DNA of 64,000 bases from Rubricella aquisinus (lineage in GTDB: Bacteria > Pseudomonadota > Alphaproteobacteria > Rhodobacterales > Rhodobacteraceae), in the NCBI RefSeq assembly GCF_014199445.1, contig NZ_JACIJS010000011.1:1-64000 (forward strand), given 5' to 3'. A program made the position numbers and the translations under genes. The notes under the pieces were generated by a model that was given only the letters and a program-made list of their open reading frames with translations, was not told the DNA's origin and searched no databases. Of this stretch, positions 40,111 through 48,876 are shown piece after piece (within the stretch, counting starts at the first letter, position 1; every line of letters starts with the position of its first letter).

Positions 40111-43062
40111 TTAGGACAGCGCCTCGTCACAGCGCGCGCATGTGCCCTCATGGGCATGAGTGCCCACATCCGGCAGGATTTTCCAGCAGCGGGCGCATTT
40201 CTCCCCCTCAGCCGTGGTTGGCACGACCGCGATGCCCGGCACATCCTCCAGCGTGAAGGCGCCCTCAGGGGCATCATCGGCGCTGATCGTCAGGCCCGAG
40301 GTGATGCACAGATCATCCATATCCACATCTGCAAGCAGCGCCCGCAGGCCGTCATCCGCGATATAGACGGTCGGGGCCGCCTCAAGGCTCGCGCCGATCC
40401 GTTTTTCACGGCGTTCCACCTCAAGCGCGCCGGTTACAACGCGGCGGACCGTGCGGATCTGCGCCCATTTCGCGGCCAGAGCCTCATCGCGCCATGCAAC
40501 CGGCGTTTCGGGCATATCGACGAGATGGACGGAGCTGCCCTCCTCCGGGTGCCGTTCGAGCCAGACTTCCTCCATCGTGAAGACAAGGATCGGGGCGAGC
40601 CATGTCGTGAGCCGCTCGAACAGGATATCGAGGACAGTGCGCGCGGCCCGGCGGCGCAGGCTGTCTGCCGCATCGCAATAGAGCGCATCCTTGCGGATGT
40701 CGAAATAGACCGCCGACAGATCCGTCGTCGCGAAAGTAAACAGCTCGGAATAAACCTGCTGGAACCGGTAGCCCGTATAGCCCTTTCGCACCGCCTCATC
40801 GAGTTCGGACACACGGTGAAGCACCCAGCGTTCCAGTTCCGGCATATCCTCAGGTGCGACACGCTCGTCATCTGTAAAGCCATCGAGATTGCCAAGGATG
40901 AAGCGGAACGTGTTGCGCAACCGGCGATAGCTGTCGGTCGTGCCTTTGAGGATTTCATCCCCGATCCGTTGGTCCAGCGTGAAATCCGTCTGTGCCACCC
41001 AAAGGCGCAGGATATCCGCGCCGAACTGGCGCACGATCTGTTGCGGCTCCATCGCACCACCGGCGGATTTCGACATTTTCAGACCCTTGGAGTCGAGCGT
41101 GAAACCATGGGTCAGCACGCCGCGATAGGGCGCGCGCCCCTTGGTGCCCGATCCTTGCAACAGGGACGAATGGAACCAGCCGCGATGCTGATCGGTCCCT
41201 TCAAGATAGAGATCCGCGATGCCGTCATCCGCGCCATCCTCCCGATCGCTCAGCACAAAGCTGTGGGTGGAGCCGGAATCGAACCAGACATCGAGAATAT
41301 CAAACACCTGATCATAGGCCGCCGGATCATAAAGGCCCTCAAGGAAGCGCTCTTTGGCGCCGTCCACATACCACGCATCCGCGCCCTCGGCCTCAAAAGC
41401 GGCGACGATGCGGGCATTCACCGCCTCATCGCGCAACAGGAAATCGGGATCGGTCGGCAGCGCGCCCTTCTTGGTAAAGCAAACGAGCGGCACGCCCCAG
41501 ACACGCTGCCGTGACAGCACCCAATCGGGGCGCTGTTCGATCATGGAGCGCAGGCGGTTTTGCCCCATGGGCGGGGTGAAGGTGACCAATTCATTGATCG
41601 AGGTCAGCGCGCGTTCCCGGATCGTGGTGCCATGCTCATCCATACCGTCGCCCAGCGGCTTGTCGATGGCGACGAACCATTGCGGCGTGTTGCGGAAGAT
41701 CAGCGGCGCTTTCGACCGCCAGGAATGGGGATAGCTGTGCTTGACGCGCCCGCGCGCGATCAGGCTGCCATGGGCGGCGAGCGCGTCGATCACGGCGCGG
41801 TTCGCTTTGCCCTCTTTGCCCTTGTGATCAAAGATCGCCAGCCCGCCAAACAGCGGCAGGCTCTCGCGGAACGTGCCGTCCTCCAGCACGTTATGGGTCA
41901 TGCGGTCCTGCCAGCCACGTTTGACGAACACCTCATAATCGTCCGCGCCATGGCTCGGGGCCGTGTGCACAAAGCCGGTGCCGGCATCATCGGTGACGTG
42001 ATCACCGGGCAGCATCGGCACGTCGAAATCCCATTCGCCCGCGCTGTCCGCGACCCCGCGCAGGGGATGGGCCATGGTGAGGGTTTCAAGCTCTGCTGCC
42101 GTCACGCCGCGCAGGCGGGTAAAGGCCGCAACCTTCGCCGCTCCGAACACGTCCTCAGCCAGCGCATCGGCAAGGAGGAACGTCTCCCCCAGCTTGGCCC
42201 AATTGTCGGCCTCGGCCTCCGTCACTTCATAGAGGCCATAGGCCAGCGCGGGGTTGAAGCAAACCGCCTTGTTGGAAGGGATGGTCCAGGGCGTCGTGGT
42301 CCAGATCACGACCGACGCGTTCGCCAGATCCTCCGGCAGATCGCCGCCGAAATCGGTGACCATCTCCGCAATGGCGACATCAAGCACGGGCGTGACGACC
42401 GGGAATTTCACCCAGATCGTGTGGGACTGGTGGTCATGATATTCGACCTCCGCCTCGGCCAGTGCGGTTTTCTCGACCACGGACCACATCACGGGCTTTG
42501 ACCCTTGATAGAGCGAGCCATTCATCAGGAAGGTCGTGAATTCGCGCGCGATCACGGCTTCCGCGTGGTAATCCATCGTGAGGTAGGGGTTTTCCCAGTT
42601 GCCCGTCACGCCAAGCCGCTTGAACTCGTCGCGCTGCACATCAACCCACTCGGCGGCGAAGGCGCGGCATTCGCGGCGCAATTCGTTGATTTCCACCTTG
42701 TCCTTATCGAGCCCCTTGGCGCGGTATTTCTCTTCGATCTTCCATTCGATCGGCAGGCCGTGGCAATCCCAGCCGGGGATGTAGCGCGCGTCCTTGCCCA
42801 TCATCTGTTGGGAGCGGACGACCATATCCTTGAGCGTCTTGTTCAGCGCGTGGCCGATATGGAGGGTTCCATTCGCATAGGGGGGGCCATCATGCAGGAT
42901 GAACGGCTCCCGCCCCTCTTTCTTGCGCAGGGTGTGGTAGACGTTGAGCCGTTCCCATCGGGCAAGCCATTCCGGCTCCCGCTTGGGCAGGCCCGCGCGC
43001 ATCGGGAAATCGGTTTTCGGCAGGAACAGGGTGTCTTTGTATTCGGGCGTGTCGGCGGCCAT
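40111..43062 (-). CDS. ileS: Isoleucine-tRNA ligase
   Basis: Class I aminoacyl-tRNA synthetase charging tRNA-Ile. HIGH lies at 68-71 and KMSKS near 660, with the CP1 editing domain between them. The anticodon-binding domain follows, and a C-terminal zinc ribbon carries two C-x2-C pairs (CARC and CARC) in the last 30 residues. The 983 residues are the bacterial type. AAGGAG precedes the ATG. The 5' region (43063-43430) is unusually rich in inverted repeats. Confidence 0.97.
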   Translation of the reverse strand: MAADTPEYKDTLFLPKTDFPMRAGLPKREPEWLARWERLNVYHTLRKKEGREPFILHDGPPYANGTLHIGHALNKTLKDMVVRSQQMMGKDARYIPGWDCHGLPIEWKIEEKYRAKGLDKDKVEINELRRECRAFAAEWVDVQRDEFKRLGVTGNWENPYLTMDYHAEAVIAREFTTFLMNGSLYQGSKPVMWSVVEKTALAEAEVEYHDHQSHTIWVKFPVVTPVLDVAIAEMVTDFGGDLPEDLANASVVIWTTTPWTIPSNKAVCFNPALAYGLYEVTEAEADNWAKLGETFLLADALAEDVFGAAKVAAFTRLRGVTAAELETLTMAHPLRGVADSAGEWDFDVPMLPGDHVTDDAGTGFVHTAPSHGADDYEVFVKRGWQDRMTHNVLEDGTFRESLPLFGGLAIFDHKGKEGKANRAVIDALAAHGSLIARGRVKHSYPHSWRSKAPLIFRNTPQWFVAIDKPLGDGMDEHGTTIRERALTSINELVTFTPPMGQNRLRSMIEQRPDWVLSRQRVWGVPLVCFTKKGALPTDPDFLLRDEAVNARIVAAFEAEGADAWYVDGAKERFLEGLYDPAAYDQVFDILDVWFDSGSTHSFVLSDREDGADDGIADLYLEGTDQHRGWFHSSLLQGSGTKGRAPYRGVLTHGFTLDSKGLKMSKSAGGAMEPQQIVRQFGADILRLWVAQTDFTLDQRIGDEILKGTTDSYRRLRNTFRFILGNLDGFTDDERVAPEDMPELERWVLHRVSELDEAVRKGYTGYRFQQVYSELFTFATTDLSAVYFDIRKDALYCDAADSLRRRAARTVLDILFERLTTWLAPILVFTMEEVWLERHPEEGSSVHLVDMPETPVAWRDEALAAKWAQIRTVRRVVTGALEVERREKRIGASLEAAPTVYIADDGLRALLADVDMDDLCITSGLTISADDAPEGAFTLEDVPGIAVVPTTAEGEKCARCWKILPDVGTHAHEGTCARCDEALS

Positions 43063-43257
43063 TTTCAGCGCGCTCCTTCATCGTGAATTGTCGTGATGTG
43101 TGAGGCGACGCGGGCGGTTCCCATGCGTCTTGTCCCGGCGGCTCAGGGGTCAGAGCGCCGGGCGGATAATTCGAATAATGATGCCGAATAGTCCTCGCAT
43201 GGGGCGGTGTTTAGCCGATGCTGTGCGGGGCGTCTAGATGGGTGTGAACGGCACTTT

Positions 43258-43287
43258 GACCCGGAATCAAGCCGAAGGCGCCGGGTC
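43258..43287. repeat. Hairpin with shared loop, copy 1
   Basis: GACCCGG (43258-43264) pairs with CCGGGTC (43281-43287). The 16-nt loop AATCAAGCCGAAGGCG matches the loop at 50497-50512 at 14 of 16 positions, whereas the stem differs but remains paired. Confidence 0.65.
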
Positions 43288-43378
43288 GCGCCCTCCCTCC
43301 CGCACGGGAGGGCGCTTTACGCCGGCGCGATAAGCGGGGCCGTTCTACTGTGTGGAACGATAAAGCATATAGACCCGC

Positions 43379-43409
43379 AAAAGGCGCGCCCACCCGAGGG
43401 AGGGCGCGA
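43379..43409 (-). terminator. Rho-independent terminator after regA
   Basis: On the minus strand CGCGCCC and GGGCGCG pair around a 10-nt loop that can itself close CCC with GGG, followed by CCTTTT. It lies about 20-50 nt past the regA stop. Confidence 0.7.
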
Positions 43410-43430
43410 CCCTATGTTTCAACACGGGGC

Positions 43431-43985
43431 CTATCGCGGGCTGCGCTTCGCCAGTATCCGCTGAAGCGTGCGGCGGTGCATGTTCAGCCGCCGCGCGGTT
43501 TCCGACACATTGCGGTCGCACAGCTCGAACACCCGCTGGATATGCTCCCAGCGCACGCGATCCGCGCTCATCGGGTTTTCGGGTGGCGGTGGCTTGTCAT
43601 CGACCTTGGACAGGAGTGCGGCCTCGATATCATTGGCGTCAGCGGGTTTTGACAGATAATCGGTCGCCCCGATCTTGACGGCTGCCACGGCGGTCGCGAT
43701 CGCGCCATAGCCCGTCAGCACCACGATTTTCGCATCGGGCCGCCGTTCGCGCAGCAATTCGACCACATCGAGCCCATTGCCATCCTCAAGCCGTAAATCC
43801 ACCACGGCAAAGGGCGGTGGGGTCTGATCCGCGAAGGCTTTGCCCTCTTTCACGGTTTGAACGGCCGTCACCTCAAAGCCGCGTTTTTCCATCGCGCGTG
43901 CCAGCCGCCGCAAGAACGGCTCGTCATCATCCACAAGCAGCAGCGCGCGGTCATCGCCAATCTCGGCCAGGGTGTCGTCGTTCAT
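43431..43985 (-). CDS. regA: Response regulator RegA/PrrA/ActR (global redox control)
   Basis: DNA-binding response regulator of the RegB-RegA system that controls photosynthesis, respiration, carbon and nitrogen fixation genes according to redox state. The receiver domain has the acidic pair at 20-21, the phosphorylation site Asp63 in VVDLRLEDG and Lys near 113. A proline-rich linker (PPPPENP) leads to the Fis-type HTH NVSETARRLNMHRRTLQRIL near 158-177. The 184 residues are standard. senC lies 43 bp upstream. The regB sensor is not next to it. Confidence 0.95.
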   Translation of the reverse strand: MNDDTLAEIGDDRALLLVDDDEPFLRRLARAMEKRGFEVTAVQTVKEGKAFADQTPPPFAVVDLRLEDGNGLDVVELLRERRPDAKIVVLTGYGAIATAVAAVKIGATDYLSKPADANDIEAALLSKVDDKPPPPENPMSADRVRWEHIQRVFELCDRNVSETARRLNMHRRTLQRILAKRSPR

Positions 43986-44028
43986 GAAGGCTCCTCCAAC
44001 GTCTTATTTTCTATATGTTAGACGTGTT

Positions 44029-44655
44029 TTAATAATTTGCCACGAAACATTCTAACTGCTCGGCCATCTTCTCTGGCGTGATCTCCCGGCGGAACACTTC
44101 GAGCATCCCCTCCCCCGGTGCCATCAGATAGGTGAAACCGGAATGATCCATCAGGTAATCCTGCGGATCATCGCCGCGCCGCTGGGCGAAAACCCTGTAT
44201 GCTTTGACCGCTGCGTCCACCTGCTCTTGCGACCCGGTCAGGCCCAACATGCGCGGATGCATGAAATCGGTATAGGCTGCCATCTGCTCGGGCGTGTCGC
44301 GGTTGGGGTCAATGGTGATGAACACCGGCTTTACCCCGTCGATCCCCTTGTCATCCATCAAATGGATCGCCTCGCCATTGCGTTGCAGATCGACTGGGCA
44401 GATGTCGGGGCAGTAGGTATATCCGAAATAAACCAGCGACAGCCCGTCGATCACATCCGCCTCTGTCACCGTCTCCCCCGTTTCGGAGACGAGCGTGAAC
44501 GGCCCACCGATCTGCGCGGCCCCCCCTGCTACCGCGCTTTCGCGGCACTGGGCGAACCGGTCGTCCTCTTGTGGGGCGAGGGCAAGGTAGGCCGCTGTTC
44601 CACCCACGCCCAAAACGGCCACGGCAAGGGCAGATAGCGCATAGACACGCATCAT
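44029..44655 (-). CDS. senC: SCO1/SenC/PrrC family copper chaperone
   Basis: Thioredoxin-fold membrane-anchored protein that delivers copper to cytochrome oxidase and takes part in RegB-RegA signalling. One N-terminal helix (about 4-26) is followed by the copper motif YCPDICPVD (Cys82, Cys86) and the ligand His171 in MDHSGFTYL. The 208 residues are typical. It lies directly before regA, as prrC lies before prrA in Rhodobacter. Two ATG codons in a row open the gene. Confidence 0.93.
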   Translation of the reverse strand: MMRVYALSALAVAVLGVGGTAAYLALAPQEDDRFAQCRESAVAGGAAQIGGPFTLVSETGETVTEADVIDGLSLVYFGYTYCPDICPVDLQRNGEAIHLMDDKGIDGVKPVFITIDPNRDTPEQMAAYTDFMHPRMLGLTGSQEQVDAAVKAYRVFAQRRGDDPQDYLMDHSGFTYLMAPGEGMLEVFRREITPEKMAEQLECFVANY

Positions 44656-44734
44656 TCTGTGCTTCCTTCGGTCTTGTTCACATCGTCCTTCATATAGGCG
44701 GGTCGGGCGAGGCCTGCGTGCGGCAATTCCGCCC

Positions 44735-45886
44735 CTAACTCATTCGTGAACGTGGCAAATCGGCGAGTGTCTCGGCACCGGCCTGTTTCATCGCGTTGCG
44801 CAAATCTTCGGCCAGAATATGCGCGGCCAGATGCGCGCCATCCTGCTGGAGCGCTGCCGCACCATAAAGGAACGCCCGACCGGCAAAGGTAAACTCCGCG
44901 CCGCAGGCAATCGCGCGTGCCACATCAAGGCCAGAGCGGATGCCGCTGTCAAAGATCACCGCCGACCGGCCCGCGACCCGCTCCACGATCTGAGGCAGCA
45001 CGTCAATCGCGGCGGGTGCCGCATCGAATTGCCGCCCGCCATGGTTCGACACCCAGATACCGTCGACGCCGCGCGTGGCACAGGCCTCCGCATCGTCGGG
45101 GCTGAGGATACCCTTCACGACCAGATTGCCACCCCATTCGCGGCGCAGCCATTCGACATAGGCCCAATCGGGGTTGCAGGTCCAATGCTCGACAAAGAAT
45201 TTGCGCACCGTCTCAAGGTCTTTCGCCTTGGTGTACTGCGCGACGGTCGCGAGTGTCGCCTTACCGCTTTGCGCCGTGGCCAGCGCCCATGCCGGGCGCA
45301 GGGCGATATGGCTGAGCATCTGTTTCGATACGCCCGCCTGAATGGACAGACCTGCCCGCCGCTGCCGCTCCCGCCGCGACGGGGCCGGAATATCGACCGT
45401 CAGCACCAGCGTCTTGAAGCCCGCGTCGCGCGCGCGCGCCAACACATCACGCCGCAACCCCTCATCGCGGGGGGGATAGAGTTGAAACCAGCCCAACCCG
45501 CCATGATGCGGCCCGACCTCTTCGATAGAGGCGGCGGCGACCGTGCTCAGGCAATAGGGGATGCCCGCCTTTGCCGCTGCCTTGGCCAGCATGATCTCCG
45601 CCCCCGGCCACATCAGCCCGGTCATCCCGACCGGGGCCATGCCGATGGGCAGCGCATAGTCCTGCCCCATCAGGGTCACGCTTGTGTCGGGGGTTTGGTC
45701 CCCTTTCAGGAATTCCGGGCGCAGCCGCACCTTCGCGAGTGCTGCCGCATTAAGGTCCATCGCCTCGTCCCGGCCCGTGCCACTGTCGAGGTATTCCCAT
45801 GCGAAATGCGGAATGCGCCGCTTTGCCCGCCGGGCCAAATCTTCGATCGCGGGGTAGCGATCTTCGAGCCGGGTGATAGACTTCAT
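44735..45886 (-). CDS. lldD: FMN-dependent L-lactate dehydrogenase/alpha-hydroxyacid oxidase family
   Basis: An FMN enzyme of 383 residues that oxidises L-lactate or another L-2-hydroxyacid to the 2-oxoacid. The catalytic base His is in SNHGGRQFDAAPA near residue 281. DSGIRSGLDVARAIACGA provides the FMN phosphate site near 310-327. The N-terminal FAWEYLDSGTGRDEAMDLN and LPIGMAPVGMTGLMWPGAE are typical of LldD. AAGGAG precedes the ATG. It lies where regB might be expected beside senC. Confidence 0.9.
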   Translation of the reverse strand: MKSITRLEDRYPAIEDLARRAKRRIPHFAWEYLDSGTGRDEAMDLNAAALAKVRLRPEFLKGDQTPDTSVTLMGQDYALPIGMAPVGMTGLMWPGAEIMLAKAAAKAGIPYCLSTVAAASIEEVGPHHGGLGWFQLYPPRDEGLRRDVLARARDAGFKTLVLTVDIPAPSRRERQRRAGLSIQAGVSKQMLSHIALRPAWALATAQSGKATLATVAQYTKAKDLETVRKFFVEHWTCNPDWAYVEWLRREWGGNLVVKGILSPDDAEACATRGVDGIWVSNHGGRQFDAAPAAIDVLPQIVERVAGRSAVIFDSGIRSGLDVARAIACGAEFTFAGRAFLYGAAALQQDGAHLAAHILAEDLRNAMKQAGAETLADLPRSRMS

Positions 45887-45948
45887 GCCAGAGTCTCCTT
45901 TTAACAGGCGTCTTGATGCTTGATACTGACCTGAAAGGACAGACGCAA

Positions 45949-46395
45949 ATGACCAAAAGAGCTATTGCCGGTTTTGCCGCCCTTATCCTGAGCACCGGGC
46001 TGGTTTTTGCCCATACCGGTGCCACCGGAATCGTCAAAGAGCGTATGGAGCACATGAGCGCTGTCGGGGAGGCCACAAAAAACATCGTGCAGACCGCACG
46101 GGGGCGGGTAGAGCGGGATGACGCTGCTCTGCGCGCCGCGGCGGAGGCGATCCGGTTTCACATGCAGCACGCCATGATGAAATTCCCCGAAGGCAGCGAT
46201 GGCGGCGTGTCAGAAGCCGCACCCGCCATTTGGGCCGATCCGGTGGCCTTTCAGGCCGAAGGCGACGCGCTGATCGGATTGGCGACGGAGTTCGTGCAGA
46301 CCCTCGACGCAGGCGGCGATCCGATGGCGCTGGTGCCGCAAATCGGCCGCTCCTGCCAGACCTGCCACGAACGGTTCCGACTGTCGAAAGACTGA
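45949..46395 (+). CDS. Cytochrome c' (cytochrome c prime)
   Basis: A periplasmic four-helix-bundle haem protein of 148 residues that binds NO and may protect against it. A signal peptide ends near residue 21 (LVFAHT). The haem motif CQTCH is near the C-terminus (about 138-142), followed by ERFR, typical of cytochromes c'. RxxxM near the mature N-terminus (VKERMEHM) provides the axial methionine of the high-potential subset or a distal residue. AAGGA sets the start at 45949. Divergent from lldD. Confidence 0.9.
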   Translation: MTKRAIAGFAALILSTGLVFAHTGATGIVKERMEHMSAVGEATKNIVQTARGRVERDDAALRAAAEAIRFHMQHAMMKFPEGSDGGVSEAAPAIWADPVAFQAEGDALIGLATEFVQTLDAGGDPMALVPQIGRSCQTCHERFRLSKD

Positions 46396-46477
46396 CCCGG
46401 CCCCCCGGCGCTTTCGGTGAGAACAAGCCGCGAACACCGCTTTTCCTTTTGCGCGGAGGGCGCTATGCTTTCGCGCT

Positions 46478-48832
46478 ATGAGCAGTATGGATGATTTCGA
46501 CGACGCCTATGAAGGGGTCGCGCGCCAATCGCTGGCCGCGCGCGCGATGGCATCGCGCCCCGCGCCCTATCTTGACGGGCTGAACGCGGCCCAACGGCAA
46601 GCGGTGGAAACGCTGGATGGCCCGGTGCTGGTGCTTGCCGGGGCGGGAACGGGAAAGACCCGCGCGCTGACCACCCGGATCGCGCATCTGCTGAACACCC
46701 AGCGCGCTCGGCCCAACGAAATCCTTGCCGTAACCTTCACCAACAAAGCCGCGCGGGAGATGAAAACCCGGATCGGCTCTTATGTCGGTGGCGTGATTGA
46801 GGGGATGCCGTGGCTTGGCACATTCCACTCGGTCAACGTCAAAATCCTGCGCCGCCATGCCGAATTGGTGGACCTGAAATCGAACTTCACGATTCTGGAC
46901 ACGGACGATCAGTTGCGGCTTTTGAAGCAGCTCGTACAGGCCGAACAGATTGATGAGAAACGCTGGCCGCCCCGGATGCTGGCCGGGCTGATTGATCAGT
47001 GGAAAAACCGCGCCCTTACCCCCGATCAACTCCCCCCTGCGGAGGCCGCGAAATACGCCGAACGCGGCGGTGCGCTTTATGCCCAATATCAGGAGCGTTT
47101 GCGCATCCTCAATGCCGTCGATTTCGGGGATCTGCTGTTGCATGTCGTCGAGATTTTCAAGGCGCACCCGGACGTTCTGGCGAAATATCAGAACTGGTTT
47201 CGCTACATCCTCGTGGACGAGTATCAGGATACCAATATCGCGCAATACCTGTGGCTGCGCCTGCTGGCACAGGGGCATCGCAACATCTGCTGTGTGGGCG
47301 ATGACGATCAGTCGATCTATGGCTGGCGCGGGGCGGAAGTGGGCAACATCCTGCGATTTGAGAAGGATTTCCCGGGGGCGGAGGTGATCCGGCTGGAGCA
47401 GAATTACCGCTCGACCGCGCATATCCTTGCCGCGGCCTCTGGCGTGATCAAAGGCAATGAGGACCGGCTGGGCAAAACCCTCTGGACCGATGCGAATGGC
47501 GGCGAAAAGGTCCGCCTGATCGGCCATTGGGATGGTGACGAAGAGGCCCGCTGGATCGGAGAAGAGATCGAAGCGTTGCAACGCGGCACCCGTGGGATGG
47601 ACCCCAAAAGCCTTGAGGATATGGCGATTCTCGTGCGCGCGGCCCACCAGATGCGCAGCTTTGAAGACCGGTTCATGACCATCGGCCTGCCCTACCGCGT
47701 GATCGGCGGTCCCCGGTTTTATGAGCGCAAAGAGATACGCGACGCGATGGCCTATCTGCGCGTCACCGTCAGCCCCGATGATGGCCTCGCGTTTGAGCGG
47801 ATCGTGAATGTGCCCAAACGCGGGCTGGGGGATAAGGCACAGACGACCGTGCAGGGCATCGCCCGCCAGCACGGGGTCGGGATGCTGGAAGCCGCACGAA
47901 TTGCGGTGGCAGACGGGTTGATCAAGGGCAAAGGCGGTGCCGCCTTGGGCGATCTGGTGCGCCAATTTGACCGTTGGTCGGCAGAAATGCACAACGGCGC
48001 CTTGACCCATGTGGAACTGGCCGAACAGATCCTCGACGAATCCGGCTACACCGAAATGCTGCGCACCGACAAAAGCCCGGACGCGCCGGGGCGGCTTGAT
48101 AACCTCAAGGAACTGGTCAAGGCACTGGAAGACTTCGACAATCTGCAAGGCTTCCTTGAACATATCGCATTGGTGATGTCCGCCGATACCGATGAGACGG
48201 GCGAAAAAGTGTCGATCATGACGCTGCATGGCGCGAAGGGGCTGGAATTTCCCGCCGTGTTCCTGCCCGGTTGGGAGGACGGTTTGTTCCCCTCCCAACG
48301 CTCAATGGATGAAAGCGGCAAGCGCGGGTTGGAAGAGGAACGCCGCCTCGCCTATGTCGGCATCACGCGGGCGGAGGCACTGTGCACCATCTCCTTTGCC
48401 GCCAATCGTCGGGTTTATAACCAATGGCAAAATGCGCTGCCCTCCCGCTTCATTGATGAATTGCCGCCAGAACATGTGGAGGTGCTGACGCCACCGGGGC
48501 TATATGGCTCAGGCGGCGGTGCGGATTATGGGGCGTCCACGCTGGAGGATCGGGTCGCTTCGGCAGATGCCTATAATTCCCCCGGCTGGCGGCGGATGCA
48601 AAGCAACGCGGGTCGGCGCGGCCTCAGCCAACCGAAAGAGGCGCGCAATATGGTGATCGACACGCAGGCGGTGTCCGTCTTTGAGCTTGGCACCCGCGTG
48701 TTCCACCAGAAATTCGGCTATGGCCGGGTGGAGGAGATCGAGGGCGACAAGCTGACCGTCGCATTCGAGAAGGCAGGCACGAAAAAGGTCGTGGCAAGCT
48801 ATGTCACGGCGGAGAATGACATTCCGTTCTGA
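46478..48832 (+). CDS. uvrD: ATP-dependent DNA helicase UvrD/PcrA
   Basis: A superfamily 1 3'-to-5' helicase for nucleotide excision and mismatch repair. Walker A GAGTGKT is at 55-61, the DExx box VDEYQDTN near 246, GDDDQSIYGWRGA (motif III) near 275, and motif VI YVGITRAEA near 627. The C-terminal Tudor-like segment VFHQKFGYGRVEEIEGDKLTVAFE interacts with RNA polymerase in related proteins. The 784 residues are standard. Several early ATGs exist; 46478 is used, though a start a few codons later is possible. Confidence 0.95.
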   Translation: MSSMDDFDDAYEGVARQSLAARAMASRPAPYLDGLNAAQRQAVETLDGPVLVLAGAGTGKTRALTTRIAHLLNTQRARPNEILAVTFTNKAAREMKTRIGSYVGGVIEGMPWLGTFHSVNVKILRRHAELVDLKSNFTILDTDDQLRLLKQLVQAEQIDEKRWPPRMLAGLIDQWKNRALTPDQLPPAEAAKYAERGGALYAQYQERLRILNAVDFGDLLLHVVEIFKAHPDVLAKYQNWFRYILVDEYQDTNIAQYLWLRLLAQGHRNICCVGDDDQSIYGWRGAEVGNILRFEKDFPGAEVIRLEQNYRSTAHILAAASGVIKGNEDRLGKTLWTDANGGEKVRLIGHWDGDEEARWIGEEIEALQRGTRGMDPKSLEDMAILVRAAHQMRSFEDRFMTIGLPYRVIGGPRFYERKEIRDAMAYLRVTVSPDDGLAFERIVNVPKRGLGDKAQTTVQGIARQHGVGMLEAARIAVADGLIKGKGGAALGDLVRQFDRWSAEMHNGALTHVELAEQILDESGYTEMLRTDKSPDAPGRLDNLKELVKALEDFDNLQGFLEHIALVMSADTDETGEKVSIMTLHGAKGLEFPAVFLPGWEDGLFPSQRSMDESGKRGLEEERRLAYVGITRAEALCTISFAANRRVYNQWQNALPSRFIDELPPEHVEVLTPPGLYGSGGGADYGASTLEDRVASADAYNSPGWRRMQSNAGRRGLSQPKEARNMVIDTQAVSVFELGTRVFHQKFGYGRVEEIEGDKLTVAFEKAGTKKVVASYVTAENDIPF

Positions 48833-48876
48833 GCCGCGATGATGCCCGGCGTGCTGCGCCCATGCCTTCGGGCCGA

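Larger units (their letters stand above)
43063..43430. other. Structured intergenic region upstream of ileS
   Basis: No gene is visible in this 368-bp gap. It holds the regA terminator (43379-43409), a 17-bp perfect inverted repeat (43283-43299 with 43396-43412), a 10-bp hairpin GCGCCCTCCC/GGGAGGGCGC (43288-43315) and a hairpin GACCCGG/CCGGGTC (43258-43287) related to one at 50490. The about 190 bp nearest ileS should contain its promoter. Confidence 0.6.

Noticed and set aside
43063-43430. T-box or amino-acid attenuator before ileS
   Set aside because: T-boxes are essentially a Gram-positive feature, no T-box core sequence is seen and there is no Ile-rich leader peptide.
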